Origin: DASXTC01 sp036505635
GTDB lineage: Bacteria > Acidobacteriota > Polarisedimenticolia > JACPZX01 > DASXTC01
Assembly (NCBI GenBank): GCA_036505635.1
Contig: DASXTC010000045.1
Location: 124,001 to 188,000 of the forward strand
Reading direction: 5' to 3'
Length of the DNA: 64,000 nucleotides
The translations under genes were made by a program, and so were the position numbers. Every line of letters starts with the position of its first letter. The stretch's first letter is position 1. Below, piece by piece: positions 23,524 through 32,056 of this stretch. The notes beneath the pieces were generated by a model. That model saw only the letters and a list, made by a program, of their open reading frames with translations. It was not told where the DNA came from and did no database searches.

Positions 23524-24720
23524 ATGGGTCAAAGGCCATCCCGTCATCAGATCCTGATCTCCGCTCTGATTCTCGCGGGGGGCTTCCTCGCCCCGGGCCT
23601 CGCGCTCGCGCTGGGGAGCGCGCCTTCCGGCAAGCAGCTCGCCGCCGAGGGGCAGAAGCTGTACGACGAGGGCAAGTTCGGAGAAGCCCTGCTGAAGTTC
23701 GAGCAGGCGATCAAGGCAGGCGCCGAGGGGGGGGATCTCTTCTACCAGACCGGGTACTGCCTCAAGGTGGTCCGACAGGATCAGGAGTCGAGCCGGCAGT
23801 ACATGACCAGGGCCGCGCCCCTGCTCGAGAAGGCGCTCGAAGGCAAGGGCGCATCCCCCGCGCCTTACTACTATCTGGCCGCCATCTACACCGTCGAGCT
23901 GGCCGACTGGGAGCGCGGGAGCGCCGTGGCGAAACGGGGGGTCGCGCAGGTGGAGGGGGGGGCCTTCAAGAAGGCGACCGACGGCGCGTCGCTCTTCCAG
24001 ATAGCGCGTCTCTACACCATCGCCGGCGACAAGGACAAGGCTATCGCCTGGTACGAGAGGTCGGCCGCCGCCTTCGATTCCGCCAAGGCTCCCAACAGGG
24101 AGTATAGGGTCGCCGCCCTCCTGCAGCTCGCCACCTACTACAACGGCAAGCAGGATTTCGCCCGCGCCTCCGAATGGTTCGGACGTCTCCTCGCCGTCGA
24201 CCCCGGGCGTGACGCGGAGAGGATCACCGCGGGGATGGCCATGACGAAGGCGGAGCGCTACGCCGAGGCGGCCGCGATCCTGAGGACGGGCTTTCTCACT
24301 GACGAGATGGCGACCGAGGCGAACTATCTGGTCCGGGTGCTCGACCGGTACATCGCCCTTCAGGGTCCAGCCGTGCCGGAGGAGGTGCGCAAGCTGGATG
24401 AGGCCGGGCTGTCGCAGGCGATCGACAAGGCGGCCGCCACGCTTGGCGGGATCCGGCAGAAGGATGAAGAGGAATTCCAGAAGTCGATCCCTCCCCCCGA
24501 GGAGCCGAAGACGGTCTGGAAGGCCACCAAGTCGGGCCAGCGGATACAGGTGAAGGTCCCTCCTCCAGAGCCCGCGCCGGTGACCCCTCCACCTCCCAGC
24601 GCCGAGCGCCAGGCGGCGGAGAAGGAGTTCTTCGGGCTCCTGCTGGAGTACGTCAGGCGAGGCCACCTGATCAGGGAGTTCTGCCTGGGCAAGGGCCTGG
24701 CCGCCCTCATCTTCCGGTAG
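23524..24720 (+). CDS. Exported TPR protein
   Basis: 398 residues from ATG 23524, chosen because it opens a signal peptide (HQILISALILAGGFLAPGLA); an upstream TTG at 23485 is possible. Mature sequence is helical TPR-like pairs, for example LAAEGQKLYDEGKFGEALLK and LYTIAGDKDKAIAWYERS, then a proline-rich linker (VPPPEPAPVTPPPPS) and a short C-terminal helix. Likely a periplasmic scaffold; partner unknown. The stop is one base from the stop of the convergent TolB-like gene. Confidence 0.75.
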   Translation: MGQRPSRHQILISALILAGGFLAPGLALALGSAPSGKQLAAEGQKLYDEGKFGEALLKFEQAIKAGAEGGDLFYQTGYCLKVVRQDQESSRQYMTRAAPLLEKALEGKGASPAPYYYLAAIYTVELADWERGSAVAKRGVAQVEGGAFKKATDGASLFQIARLYTIAGDKDKAIAWYERSAAAFDSAKAPNREYRVAALLQLATYYNGKQDFARASEWFGRLLAVDPGRDAERITAGMAMTKAERYAEAAAILRTGFLTDEMATEANYLVRVLDRYIALQGPAVPEEVRKLDEAGLSQAIDKAAATLGGIRQKDEEEFQKSIPPPEEPKTVWKATKSGQRIQVKVPPPEPAPVTPPPPSAERQAAEKEFFGLLLEYVRRGHLIREFCLGKGLAALIFR

Positions 24721-24721
24721 C

Positions 24722-26413
24722 TCACTCCACCGGCAGGCGGAGCGTCATGATCCGGCTGGGCCGGCTCCATTCATAGGCGATGTGGCTCGAACGGGGGGAC
24801 CAGGCGGGCCTTGATTCGCGGCTTTCCTTCGGGCGCACGTAGGGGAAGGCGGTGCCCCCATCGGGGGGGATGAGATAGATGTCCGCATCGTCCCCCAAAA
24901 GGTGCGTGCAGGCGATCCAGGACCCGCTGGCGTTCCAGTCGGGATCGCGGTCCGAGCCCCCGTCGGCCGACGACGTCGTGAGCCGCACCGGATCCCCACC
25001 GCTCACGCGGACCTTCCAGATCTCCGCCGCGCCCGGTTCGTCCTTCGTGTAGGCGATCCAGGTCCCGTCGGGGGACCAGGTGGGGTGGGACTCGCTGCCG
25101 GCAAGTGCGGTGAGACGCCGCGTGCTCCCGTCACCGACCTGCGCGAGCCAGATGTCGGGGCTTCCCCCTCGATCCGAGACGAAGGCGATCGTCCTGGCGT
25201 CGGGAGACCACGCGGGTTGCCGGTTGCGCGCGCCGTCCTCGATCACCTTGAGGAGCCTTCCGGTCTCCGGCTCGAGGATCCAGATCCCGGATCCCGCACC
25301 GGAATCGAGCCTGAAGACGATGTCCCCCGTGGCCGTGGACCACTCGGGCTCCGCCTCGCGGGCCTCCGTGTCGGTGAGACGGGTGGTCCTGCCGTTGGAG
25401 ACGCCGACCACGTACAGATCGGGGCGGCCGTCCCGGTCCGACACGAAGACCAGCCTCCGGTTGTCGGGGGACCACGACGGGTAGCGGTTCATTCCGGCCG
25501 ATTCGGTCACGATGTGCGCGGCCTTTCCCTCCTGAAAGTCGATCAAGCTGATGCCGGAGCCCCCCGGCTCGAGGTAGACGAGCCTGTCGCCGGCGCGTGA
25601 GAGGGCGGGCCGCGAGGTGTCGGGCTTCAGCTTCATCGGCATGATGAGCTGCTGGCTCGGCGTCCCCGGCGCCAGCGGGTAGACCAGCATCAGCAGGTTG
25701 GTGCGATAATTGCCAAAGGCGATCACGCGCTGGCTGTCTGCGGACCAGTGCGGGGCGTATTCGGGCGTGGGCCCCGAGCCGGTCCTGCGGCTCTCGCCGC
25801 CGCTCGCGGGGATCACCCAGACGTGGGTCTCGCCGTCGCGGCGCGACTCGAACGCGATCCACTCTCCGTCGGGGGACCAGGCGGGACGCCGATCCGGGCC
25901 GATCCCCGCCGACAGGGGAAAGACCTGCCCTCCCGTGGCCATGACCTGATAGAGCAGGAGGCGCCCCGACCTGTTGGAGGCGAAGACGAGCCTCTTGCCG
26001 TCGGGGGACCATTCCGGGTCGAGATCGTCGCCGGGGTGATCGGTGAGCTTCCTCGGCTCGCCGCCGGCCGCGGGCGCGATCCAGATCTCGGCGTTGCCCG
26101 ATCGATCCGAGATGAAGGCCACCTGCTGGCCGTCGGGGGAGAAGCGCGGCGCCCGGTCGTTGCAAGGGCCCGAGGTGACCGCGGCGGGACTTCCGCCATC
26201 CACCGAGACGCGGTAGATGTGCGTGCGATCCTCGGCGTCGGGGGCCGCGAAGGCCATCGTCTGGCCGTCGGGCGAAAGGACCGGAGGGCTCAGTCGGTCG
26301 AAGGGGGCCGCCAGGAGGATGGGTGTGGGCTCCGGCAGGACGGGTTGAGTGGGGCCCGCGGCCCGGGCAAGGCCTGCGAGACCGAGCAGGAGCAGCGGAA
26401 ATGCCGGGCGCAT
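24722..26413 (-). CDS. Periplasmic TolB-like beta-propeller protein
   Basis: 563 residues with a signal peptide (RPAFPLLLLGLAGLARA). About eleven repeats of the PD40/TolB type, each with a core like PRFSPDGQQVAFISDRSG, PEWSPDGKRLVFASNRSG or PTWSPDGTWIAYTK, would make one or two propellers. There is no peptidase domain, so it is not a dipeptidyl peptidase, and no N-terminal TolB domain or Pal gene nearby, so it is not assigned as tolB. Lies 44 bases downstream of a TMTC-like/TPR gene on the same strand, probably the same operon. Confidence 0.85.
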   Translation of the reverse strand: MRPAFPLLLLGLAGLARAAGPTQPVLPEPTPILLAAPFDRLSPPVLSPDGQTMAFAAPDAEDRTHIYRVSVDGGSPAAVTSGPCNDRAPRFSPDGQQVAFISDRSGNAEIWIAPAAGGEPRKLTDHPGDDLDPEWSPDGKRLVFASNRSGRLLLYQVMATGGQVFPLSAGIGPDRRPAWSPDGEWIAFESRRDGETHVWVIPASGGESRRTGSGPTPEYAPHWSADSQRVIAFGNYRTNLLMLVYPLAPGTPSQQLIMPMKLKPDTSRPALSRAGDRLVYLEPGGSGISLIDFQEGKAAHIVTESAGMNRYPSWSPDNRRLVFVSDRDGRPDLYVVGVSNGRTTRLTDTEAREAEPEWSTATGDIVFRLDSGAGSGIWILEPETGRLLKVIEDGARNRQPAWSPDARTIAFVSDRGGSPDIWLAQVGDGSTRRLTALAGSESHPTWSPDGTWIAYTKDEPGAAEIWKVRVSGGDPVRLTTSSADGGSDRDPDWNASGSWIACTHLLGDDADIYLIPPDGGTAFPYVRPKESRESRPAWSPRSSHIAYEWSRPSRIMTLRLPVE

Positions 26414-26457
26414 GACCTCAATCTACGCTGCGGGGATCGGCTTGGCAACCGCGGGAG

Positions 26458-28374
26458 TCAACGTTCTGCCGCCTCGCCGGCGCGCAGGGCGGAGAGGAGC
26501 CCGATGATGCCGTCATCGGCAACGCCCTCCAGGAGGGCGCTCTCGAGCGCCGCGATCGCCTCGGCGCGACGTCCGGTGCGGGCCAGCGCCTGGGCATGGT
26601 TGTAGACGGCATTGACGTTGCGTGGATCGCGCCGCACCGCTTCCGCGAAGAGGGTCGCGGCCTCATCCCATCTCTCCTGGCGCGCGGCCAGCGCGCCGAG
26701 CCCGTTCGGCCCCACAGCGCTGCCCGGGACCTCCCGTTCGATCCTTTCGAAGATGGCGCGCGCCTCCTCCTCTCTGCCCGACTCGATCAGGGCGGCCGCG
26801 TAGCTGCTCTGCAGATCGAGGTTTTCCGGCTGCTCCCGCGCCGCCAGCTCGTACGCGTCGATCGCGGCCTCCAGGCGTCCCGTGTTCGCGTAGATGAGCG
26901 CCAGGTTCGAACGCGCCCGCCAGTCTCCCGGACGGAGCCGCAGGGCCTCGGAAAGCTCCTCCTCCGCCGGGGCCGGCTCCCCGCGCACGAGGTGGGCGAG
27001 CCCCAGCTCCGCGTGAGCGTCGGCGAAGCGGGGCGCGATCGCGAGGGCCCGGCGCTGCGCCGCGACGGCTTCATCGAGCCGCCCCGATTGCTTCAGGGCG
27101 ATGCCGTACCAGCTCCAGGCCCCGGCGCTCGCGGGGCACGAGACGGTGGCCGCTTCGTAAAGCGTCAGGCTCGATAGGAAGTCCCCGTTCCGGATCACCG
27201 TTCGCGTCCCCATCGCGACCAGGAGAACCGCGGCGAGGGTCCAACGCCAGCGGGCCGGTGCCAGCAGCGATGCGGCCATCAGACAGATCCCCAGGACGGG
27301 GAAGTAGAGATTCCTCTCCGCGAAGATCGTGATGCCCGGAAAGAGGAGGTTGGAGGCCGGCAGGAACGCGATGAGGAAGATCGCGGCCCCCAGTCCGAGC
27401 GCTCCGCGGCGCCCGCCGGCAAGCCCGATGACGGCGAGGCCTGCCGCGAGGATCGCCCCGCCACCGAGGACACCGGCCTCGGCGATGCTTCGGGCGATCG
27501 GGATCTGATCGAAGCCGTAGTTGAAGCAGAGAGCGAGTGGCATGCATGTCTGACGCAACGCGACGAGGAGCACGCGCAGGGAGGTCAGGACGCGTGTCAG
27601 CGCCGGCTCCCCCACGAGTGGATTGAGCAGCTCGGCGCCGAAGGCCTGCGCCCCGCCTCCCAGGAAGTGCCCCAGCACGGCGAAGCGAAGGGCCAGGTAT
27701 CCCAGCGCGATGCCCCCGTACGCGAAGATGGCCGCTCGCCAGGACCGGGGGGAGCGCGCCCCGGGAGGTGCCGCCGGATTGGCGGGCCGCAGCCAGTCCC
27801 CCGCGAGCGCCAGGGCGGGGAAGACCACCGCCATCTCCTTCGAAAGGACCGCGAGCGCGAAGGCGGCCGACGCGGCCCCCAGGCGCCCCCGCCGGTGAGC
27901 GATCCAGGCCAGGAGGAGAAAGAAGGAGGCCGCAAGCTCGGCCCCGCCCGAGATCCATGAGACCGCCTCGGTGTGCACCGGATGCGCGGCGAAGAGGAGC
28001 CCCGCCAGGAGGGAGGCAGGCAGCGGGAATCCCAGGGCGAAGGCAAGGATGACGACCAGAGCGGAGTTGGCCGCGTGGACCAGGACATTGAACGCATGAA
28101 AAGGAGCCGGGCCCCCGCCTCCCGCGAGGAAGAGCAGCGTGTCCGCGATCGCGATGAGCGGGCGATAGAGCGCGCTGCGTTCGCTCGCGCCGGCCCAGAA
28201 GCCGGTGACGAGCAGAGAGGGGATCCCCGCCAGAGAGTGCACGCGCGGGTTCTCCTGTATCTCCGGGATGTCGTCGTTGAGGAATGGGCCGGGCAGCGTG
28301 TTGGCGTAGAGGAGGGCCGCCAGGAGGGCCGCCGCCAGGGCGGCGTAGCGGAGCTTGGACGAGGAGGTCACCAT
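26458..28374 (-). CDS. TMTC-like membrane glycosyltransferase with TPR repeats (second copy)
   Basis: 638 residues from ATG 28374; upstream in-frame codons lack membrane or TPR character. The first helix ends in LLYANTLPGPFLNDDIPEI, parallel to the copy at 12984-14864 (LYANTLGNGFVDDD). HTEAVSWISGGAELAASFF and FAERNLYFPVLGI are the matching conserved loops. About six TPR units fill the last 220 residues. Likely a sugar transferase using lipid-linked donors in the periplasm; substrate unknown. It precedes the TolB-like propeller gene in the same direction. Confidence 0.8.
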   Translation of the reverse strand: MVTSSSKLRYAALAAALLAALLYANTLPGPFLNDDIPEIQENPRVHSLAGIPSLLVTGFWAGASERSALYRPLIAIADTLLFLAGGGGPAPFHAFNVLVHAANSALVVILAFALGFPLPASLLAGLLFAAHPVHTEAVSWISGGAELAASFFLLLAWIAHRRGRLGAASAAFALAVLSKEMAVVFPALALAGDWLRPANPAAPPGARSPRSWRAAIFAYGGIALGYLALRFAVLGHFLGGGAQAFGAELLNPLVGEPALTRVLTSLRVLLVALRQTCMPLALCFNYGFDQIPIARSIAEAGVLGGGAILAAGLAVIGLAGGRRGALGLGAAIFLIAFLPASNLLFPGITIFAERNLYFPVLGICLMAASLLAPARWRWTLAAVLLVAMGTRTVIRNGDFLSSLTLYEAATVSCPASAGAWSWYGIALKQSGRLDEAVAAQRRALAIAPRFADAHAELGLAHLVRGEPAPAEEELSEALRLRPGDWRARSNLALIYANTGRLEAAIDAYELAAREQPENLDLQSSYAAALIESGREEEARAIFERIEREVPGSAVGPNGLGALAARQERWDEAATLFAEAVRRDPRNVNAVYNHAQALARTGRRAEAIAALESALLEGVADDGIIGLLSALRAGEAAER

Positions 28375-28459
28375 AGGTCTCACGCATTGTATCAGGGGCG
28401 CGGGTGGCGGCCCCGCCACGGCGCTCACCACAATGGAATCGTCTTGTGGCGTCGCGAGT

Positions 28460-28478
28460 GACATGGACATATCATGTC
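28460..28478 (+). promoter_or_regulatory. Inverted repeat, probable operator of the antitoxin-like gene
   Basis: GACATG-N7-CATGTC, perfect arms, 23 bases upstream of the antitoxin-like start. Palindromic operators at this place are typical of self-regulated antitoxin genes. Confidence 0.5.
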
Positions 28479-28501
28479 GCAATCGGCTTGGTGGAGGCAT
28501 C

Positions 28502-28696
28502 ATGAAAGGTGTGCAGTTCGTGGTTGACGAGAAGGGACAGAGAACCGGCGTGGTCATTGACCTCAAGGAATACTCGGAGCTCTGGGAGGATTTCTACGAT
28601 ATTGCGGTGACGAGAGCCAGGCGTCACGAGCGTCGAGAGAGCCTGGAGTCGGTCAGGCGGCGCCTGCGCGTGAACGGCAAGCGCCGCGCTCGATGA
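28502..28696 (+). CDS. Orphan antitoxin-like protein (Phd/YefM-like)
   Basis: 64 residues from ATG 28502, with a GGTGGAGG ribosome site. MKGVQFVVDEKGQRTGVVID followed by LKEYSELWEDFYD resembles small antitoxins that pair with RelE/ParE toxins. An ATG overlapping the stop (ATGA at 28693) is where a coupled toxin would start, but the frame from it does not resemble any toxin: the cognate toxin gene is missing. Instead, 15 bases downstream lies the end of a broken VapC gene read from the other strand, so a deletion probably joined two toxin-antitoxin loci. Confidence 0.6.
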   Translation: MKGVQFVVDEKGQRTGVVIDLKEYSELWEDFYDIAVTRARRHERRESLESVRRRLRVNGKRRAR

Positions 28697-28711
28697 CGGA
28701 ATACACGGTTA

Positions 28712-28826
28712 CTACCGCTGATCCACGAGGTGGCGAACGACGCTCTTCAGACGCGCCATCACGGGGGCGTGGACGGCCTCTCGCGCCGATAGCTTACGTG
28801 CGGACGTTCGAATCGACGAGAATCAT
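28712..28826 (-). pseudogene. vapC-type PIN toxin remnant
   Basis: Starts with ATGA overlap after the VapB-like gene and reads MILVDSNV, the standard VapC start with its first catalytic Asp, but a stop (28794-28796) follows after ten codons. In a shifted frame at 28786-28712 the strand encodes AREAVHAPVMAR, matching the C-terminal ARDA-H--VM segment of PIN toxins. The middle of the gene, about 85 residues including the other acidic catalytic residues, is gone. No functional toxin can be made. Confidence 0.65.
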
Positions 28827-29080
28827 CGCCCATCTGCATCGAGGTAGCCGCGCTCGATCTCGGCCAGGATCTGCGTCATGTCCCCCGATGGAAACTCGTG
28901 CGCGGCCGCGGTCCGGATGGCCGCCAGCTTGCGATCCGAATCCCCCGTTGAGTTCCGCTGCAGAGCGATTTGCAGAGCCTGGCGCACCCATTCCGCGACG
29001 GTAAGCCTTTCCGCCCGTACGAGGCTTCGGACCTCCCGGTATTCGGCGTTGTCGAGCAGAACCTGTAATCGCTTGCTCAT
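28823..29080 (-). CDS. VapB-like ribbon-helix-helix antitoxin
   Basis: 85 residues from ATG 29080 (AGGA 8 bases upstream; ATG 29089 is an alternative). MSKRLQVLLDNAEYREVRSL and LTVAEWVRQALQIAL form the ribbon-helix-helix DNA-binding part. The C-terminal SGDMTQILAEIERGYLD is the toxin-binding tail of this VapB type. Its stop overlaps the start of the truncated VapC, so the antitoxin survives without its toxin. It may still repress its own promoter. Confidence 0.7.
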   Translation of the reverse strand: MSKRLQVLLDNAEYREVRSLVRAERLTVAEWVRQALQIALQRNSTGDSDRKLAAIRTAAAHEFPSGDMTQILAEIERGYLDADGR

Positions 29081-29186
29081 GGTCGTCATCCTATTGGACT
29101 CATGATCATGTGGCAAGCATCCTGGCTCCGAGGGCCCCGCGAGGCGCCGGTGGTACAATGACGGCCGTCCTATTCGCGAGGTCCAC

Positions 29187-30038
29187 ATGGTGCCTGGACG
29201 TAAGGCCCGACATCAGACCGAGAGCCGCCCCCAGGGGGAGCCTCTGGAGGACCTCGAAAAGTCACTGGGGCACCGCTTCTCGCGGCGCGACCTGCTGGAG
29301 CGGGCCCTCGTCCACCGCTCCTGGGCCTACGAGAAGGGGACCGCGGGACGTCACAGCGAGTCGCTGGAGTTCCTCGGCGACGCCGTCCTCTCCCTTTCGG
29401 TCTCGAGGATGCTGCTCGAGCGGTTCGGCGAGCAGGAGGTCGGAGACCTCGCGCACGCCCGCGCGTTTCTCGTGAGCGAGACGAACCTCGCGCGCAAGGC
29501 GCGCGCTCTCAAGATCGGCGCGCACCTGAGGCTGGGGCGCGGCGAGGAGCGGGGCGGCGGGCGCGAGAAGGACTCCCTCCTGGCGGACGCGTTCGAGGCG
29601 GTCCTGGCCGCGATCTATCTGGACGGGGGGTTCGACCCGGCCCACGACCTGATCGCGCGACAGTTCTCGGCGCAGATCGCGCGGCTGGCGACCGGGCAGC
29701 GCACGGCGCAGGACCACAAGACCGACCTCCAGGAGGCGCTCCAGGCTGTCGGTCTGCCGGTCCCCGTCTACCGCGTGTCGGCCGAGTCGGGGCCCGACCA
29801 CCGGAAGGAGTTCTCGGTCGAGCTGAGGATCTCCGACCGGACCGTGGCCCGCGGTTCAGGGACCAGCAAGAAGGGAGCCGAGCAGGAGGCGGCGCGAAAG
29901 GCGTTCCGCCGCATCGACCGCCTCATCGCCCGCTTTACCGCTCCGGCGTTGGAGGGGGAGGAGGCGGAGGGGAAGGGGGCCCGGCGAGCCGAGCCAGAGC
30001 CTCGCGCACCTCGGCCGCCTGGGGCGCGGCGGAGTTGA
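29187..30038 (+). CDS. rnc: Ribonuclease III
   Basis: 283 residues. The signature ESLEFLGDAVLSL (Glu61, Asp65 region) and the second acidic pair in DSLLADAFEAVLAAIYLDGG build the Mg2+ catalytic site. The double-stranded RNA-binding domain follows (DHKTDLQEALQAVGLPVPVY, then SGTSKKGAEQEAARKAFRRI). Cleaves double-stranded RNA in rRNA and mRNA maturation. A 35-residue Arg/Glu/Pro-rich tail is extra, and its codons overlap the convergent glycosyltransferase gene by 104 bases. Confidence 0.95.
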   Translation: MVPGRKARHQTESRPQGEPLEDLEKSLGHRFSRRDLLERALVHRSWAYEKGTAGRHSESLEFLGDAVLSLSVSRMLLERFGEQEVGDLAHARAFLVSETNLARKARALKIGAHLRLGRGEERGGGREKDSLLADAFEAVLAAIYLDGGFDPAHDLIARQFSAQIARLATGQRTAQDHKTDLQEALQAVGLPVPVYRVSAESGPDHRKEFSVELRISDRTVARGSGTSKKGAEQEAARKAFRRIDRLIARFTAPALEGEEAEGKGARRAEPEPRAPRPPGARRS

Positions 30039-31977
30039 GACGCAGCGCCTCCGTGAAGTGGGGAACAGCTTCGCGCTCGCGCCCCGGGATCGCGTAGAGG
30101 ACCGCCCCCATCGCGTAGTGATAGTCGGCCAGATCGAGAGGCGTGGGCTCGGTCATCGCGCGGCGCGCGGCCTCCAGCTCCGAGAGGGCCTCCGGCATCC
30201 GCCCCATCTCGTAGTAGACGGTCGCCAGGTCGAAGCGGGCGGCGAAGCTGGCCGGATCGATCGCGGCGGCGTTCCGGTAGGCGGCGGCCGCTCCCTCGAG
30301 ATCCCCCCCCGCCTTGAGCGCGCCGCCCAGGCTGATCAGACACGAGGCGTCCCCGGGGGAGAGATCGGACGCCGCGCGGTACTCGCGCGCCGCCTCGGCG
30401 TACCTCTTGTCATCCATCAGGATCCCGCCCAGGTCCCGGTGGGCGGCCGACAGGGCCAGAACGAAGGTGATCCCCCCGGGCGTGGTGGCGGCCCGCGTGG
30501 GATCCCCCCCGTGGCGCCGCGCGACCTGCTCCGCGTCGGCGATCACCTGGCGCAGTGTGCTCTCCGCCTCGCGCGCCCGGCCTGCCTGGCGGTAGGCGGC
30601 GCTCAGGTGCAGGCGGTCCTGGAACGGCTCCTCCGCTCCGCTCGACAGATCGATGTACATGAAGGGGAGCGCGGCGAGGAGGATCGCGACGGCGGCGCGC
30701 AGGCGCGGCACCCGGGAGGGAGCGCGGCCGGTCAGAGCGCGCGCCGCGTCGGGCAGCAGGGCGAGCGCGCGGGCCGCGAAGACCAGCAGAATCGGCACCA
30801 GAGGGAGCCTGAACCTGCCGAAGTTGAACACCATCAGGACCGAGACCATGTATCCCGCGCTGGCGAGATAGACCGGCAGCAGGCGGCGCCAGTCGGAAGA
30901 GGAGAGAGCGACCCCCGCCCAGGCGAGGGCGGCCACCGGCCCGAAGGTGAGGAGATATCCCAGCAGCCACGAGAAGCGCTTGAAGGTGTAGTACGAGTAG
31001 TTATCGGGGAGCTCGTGGTCGTTCCAGAAGAGGGCGAACTTGCGGGCCCAGAGCCGGAGGGCGCGCCCGGGGTTGGCCGCCAGCCATCGCGCCCCCTCCT
31101 TCCACCAGAAGCGCGACGCCTCGGAGCGCGTGAGGTCCCTCCCGGTCATCTCCCGCGCCTTCTTCCTGAAATCCTCGTGCTCGAAGCGGGGGTTGGACCT
31201 CACCCACGGAGGCGGGACGTAGGCGCCGTTGGCGTAGGGCCCGTTGCCGATGTAGAAGACCTCGCCTCCTCCCGACGTCGTCAGGACGAAGCCCCCTCCC
31301 ACGGCGAGGTTCCGGATCCCGACGGGAAGGAGCACGGCGAGCGCGCCGGCCATGAGAGACAGCGGCGCGGCCAGTCTGCCGCGGCCCGTGGAGACGCCCG
31401 GATCGAAGACGAGCCAGAGCGCGAGCACCGCCAGGAGGAGCAGGAAGTTGTCTCGCACGAGGCAGGCCAGCCCGATGAGCGCCCCGGCGCCGGCGAGGGG
31501 CGCGAGGCCCGGTGGGCGCCGGCGCAGGGCCAGGAGAAGGGCGCCCGTGGCGAGCGGCGGGGTGAGGAACTCCTTCATGACCTGCCCCTCGTAGAAGAAG
31601 AAGGGGCCGTACAGCGCGCACCCCAGGCCGGCGAAGATCCCGGTGCGCCGATCGAAGAGCCTCGCGCCGAGCAGGTAGACGAGAACGCAGGAGACGGAGC
31701 CCACGCCGATCTGGATCAGCCGCAGCAGGTAGAGATCGCGGCCGAAGACGAGCATGTAGAGCGCGAGCAGGTAGGAGTAGAGCGGGCTCTGCTCGAAGAC
31801 CTCCTTGCCGATCCAGTCCCCCGAGGCGATCGCCACCGCCCAGTCGTGATAGTAGAGCGGGTCGAGCTGGAGGAAGTCGAAGAAGGGGGAGGCGGCCATC
31901 TGCCGCAGATAGAGGAATCGCAGCAGATAGGCGAAGGCGAAGATCCCTGCCGGGGCGGCCGCGGTCCGCAAGCGCAT
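29935..31977 (-). CDS. ArnT/PMT-like (GT39-type) membrane glycosyltransferase with TPR tail
   Basis: 680 residues from ATG 31977. Helix 1 (IFAFAYLLRFLYL) is followed by the first outside loop with QLDPLYYHDWAVAIASGDW, the place of the catalytic Asp in PMT_2-type enzymes, and FEQSPLYSYLLALYM. About ten further helices follow, then TPR units (for example YAEAAREYRAASDLSPGDAS) and a poly-Pro end. Probably glycosylates periplasmic substrates from polyprenyl-linked sugars. It converges on and overlaps rnc. Third example in the window of a glycosyltransferase joined to TPRs. Confidence 0.8.
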   Translation of the reverse strand: MRLRTAAAPAGIFAFAYLLRFLYLRQMAASPFFDFLQLDPLYYHDWAVAIASGDWIGKEVFEQSPLYSYLLALYMLVFGRDLYLLRLIQIGVGSVSCVLVYLLGARLFDRRTGIFAGLGCALYGPFFFYEGQVMKEFLTPPLATGALLLALRRRPPGLAPLAGAGALIGLACLVRDNFLLLLAVLALWLVFDPGVSTGRGRLAAPLSLMAGALAVLLPVGIRNLAVGGGFVLTTSGGGEVFYIGNGPYANGAYVPPPWVRSNPRFEHEDFRKKAREMTGRDLTRSEASRFWWKEGARWLAANPGRALRLWARKFALFWNDHELPDNYSYYTFKRFSWLLGYLLTFGPVAALAWAGVALSSSDWRRLLPVYLASAGYMVSVLMVFNFGRFRLPLVPILLVFAARALALLPDAARALTGRAPSRVPRLRAAVAILLAALPFMYIDLSSGAEEPFQDRLHLSAAYRQAGRAREAESTLRQVIADAEQVARRHGGDPTRAATTPGGITFVLALSAAHRDLGGILMDDKRYAEAAREYRAASDLSPGDASCLISLGGALKAGGDLEGAAAAYRNAAAIDPASFAARFDLATVYYEMGRMPEALSELEAARRAMTEPTPLDLADYHYAMGAVLYAIPGREREAVPHFTEALRLNSAAPQAAEVREALARLAGPPSPPPPPPPTPER

Positions 31978-32056
31978 CGCGGTTGGATTATAGCCCGGCG
32001 GCGTTGACTGAGCCGGACCACTGGGGTATGGTTTCCGGCCAGCCCCGGAGGTGAGC

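Noticed and set aside
22762..24666. 634-codon open frame on the minus strand
   Set aside because: Crosses a secreted-protein gene, a strong terminator and a TPR gene on the other strand; no recognisable domain.
28693..29004. Frame starting at ATGA after the antitoxin-like gene, as a possible toxin
   Set aside because: The translation is Arg/Pro/Ser-rich without any toxin motif and overlaps the VapC remnant and VapB gene on the other strand.
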